A program made the translations under genes and the position numbers. Positions 63,835 through 64,000 of a DNA stretch of 64,000 nucleotides are shown here, one piece after another (the stretch's first letter is position 1; each line of letters begins with the position of its first letter). A model generated the notes under the pieces. It was not told the origin of the DNA. It did no database searches and worked only from the letters and a program-made list of their open reading frames with translations. Source of the stretch: Deltaproteobacteria bacterium (GTDB lineage: Bacteria > Desulfobacterota > Desulfuromonadia > Desulfuromonadales > BM103); the NCBI GenBank assembly GCA_024636215.1, contig JAGXHL010000093.1, positions 1 through 64,000 on the forward strand, written 5' to 3'.

Positions 63835-64000
63835 ATAGAGTGAACGCTTGTTTGGCTTACACGGTTTGCGTGGAAAAAATGCGACAGTGTGGTTCCCCAA
63901 CAACACCTTGGCCGCTGGTAAAGGATGGAAAAAATAACATTAATTCGACAGCAACGGTAAATAAAGCTTGGAAATGAGCGCTTCTTTGGTTATCTTGTCA

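Noticed and set aside
63974..64000. ATG and nine open codons at the window end
   Set aside because: Too short to support a gene; ribosome site is poor.

Overview
The window looks like chromosomal DNA of an anaerobic, respiratory deltaproteobacterium of the Desulfuromonadales/Geobacterales type (Desulfuromonas, Pelobacter and Geobacter relatives). This is inferred from protein style and gene content: a complete 14-gene Nuo operon, an Rnf operon, menaquinone synthesis by the futalosine route, HisZ, and a full propionyl-CoA/methylmalonyl-CoA pathway. No rRNA or other taxonomic marker is present, so the genus is not fixed. Almost all of it is dense housekeeping DNA. The accessory signals are one Fic gene at the left edge, a family of palindromic repeats, and repeat-filled spacers in the last 12 kb.

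Layout. 1-1.96 kb: a palindromic mobile-type repeat, three 24-bp tandem repeats and a Fic-domain gene. 2.06-9.4 kb (minus strand): pepA, serA, hisZ and purA, then hemL further upstream. 9.7-14.8 kb: rnfABCDGE. 14.9-30.2 kb: nuoA-N with a strong promoter and a 16-bp perfect palindrome next to it. 30.2-36.4 kb: mqnL (UbiD-like), xthA, mqnP (UbiA-like), ubiX/mqnM, mqnE and mqnC. 36.4-41.9 kb: hisC, mutY, a GIDE-domain membrane protein with an EF-hand, lemA, and a PagL-like gene. 42.0-43.6 kb: tRNA-Phe (minus strand), then a Phe-rich leader peptide and terminator ahead of a DAHP synthase gene (plus strand). 43.6-50.2 kb: a small Cys-rich protein, then a serine block of DUF1015, a short PGDH, serC, a thioesterase and a long PGDH. 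50.3-53.0 kb (minus strand): mqnD, mqnB and an unknown gene. 53.1-63.1 kb: acyl-CoA carboxylase (carboxyltransferase plus a very large biotin carboxylase/BCCP), an XRE-cupin regulator, methylmalonyl-CoA mutase, MeaB and the epimerase. 63.2-63.8 kb: a secreted thioredoxin-like protein.

The genes form a coherent energy-metabolism neighbourhood. Rnf exchanges electrons between ferredoxin and NAD(H), Nuo passes electrons to menaquinone, and two nearby loci (mqnL-P-M-E-C and mqnD-B) make that quinone. MqnA is the only step of the futalosine pathway not seen here. The methylmalonyl-CoA block connects propionyl-CoA and succinyl-CoA.

The observations most worth following are: (1) a putative transcription attenuator with a leader peptide holding six Phe and one Trp, ahead of DAHP synthase and next to a divergent tRNA-Phe gene; (2) a family of fully palindromic, MITE-like elements with two long copies, a 56-bp core copy, half copies and a 23-bp fused-tip palindrome that appears to act as a terminator; (3) a Fic protein preceded by three exact-period 24-bp repeats spanning its promoter; (4) heptanucleotide repeats resembling cyanobacterial STRRs in three spacers; and (5) palindromes at the rnf and nuo promoters that may link the control of the two complexes.
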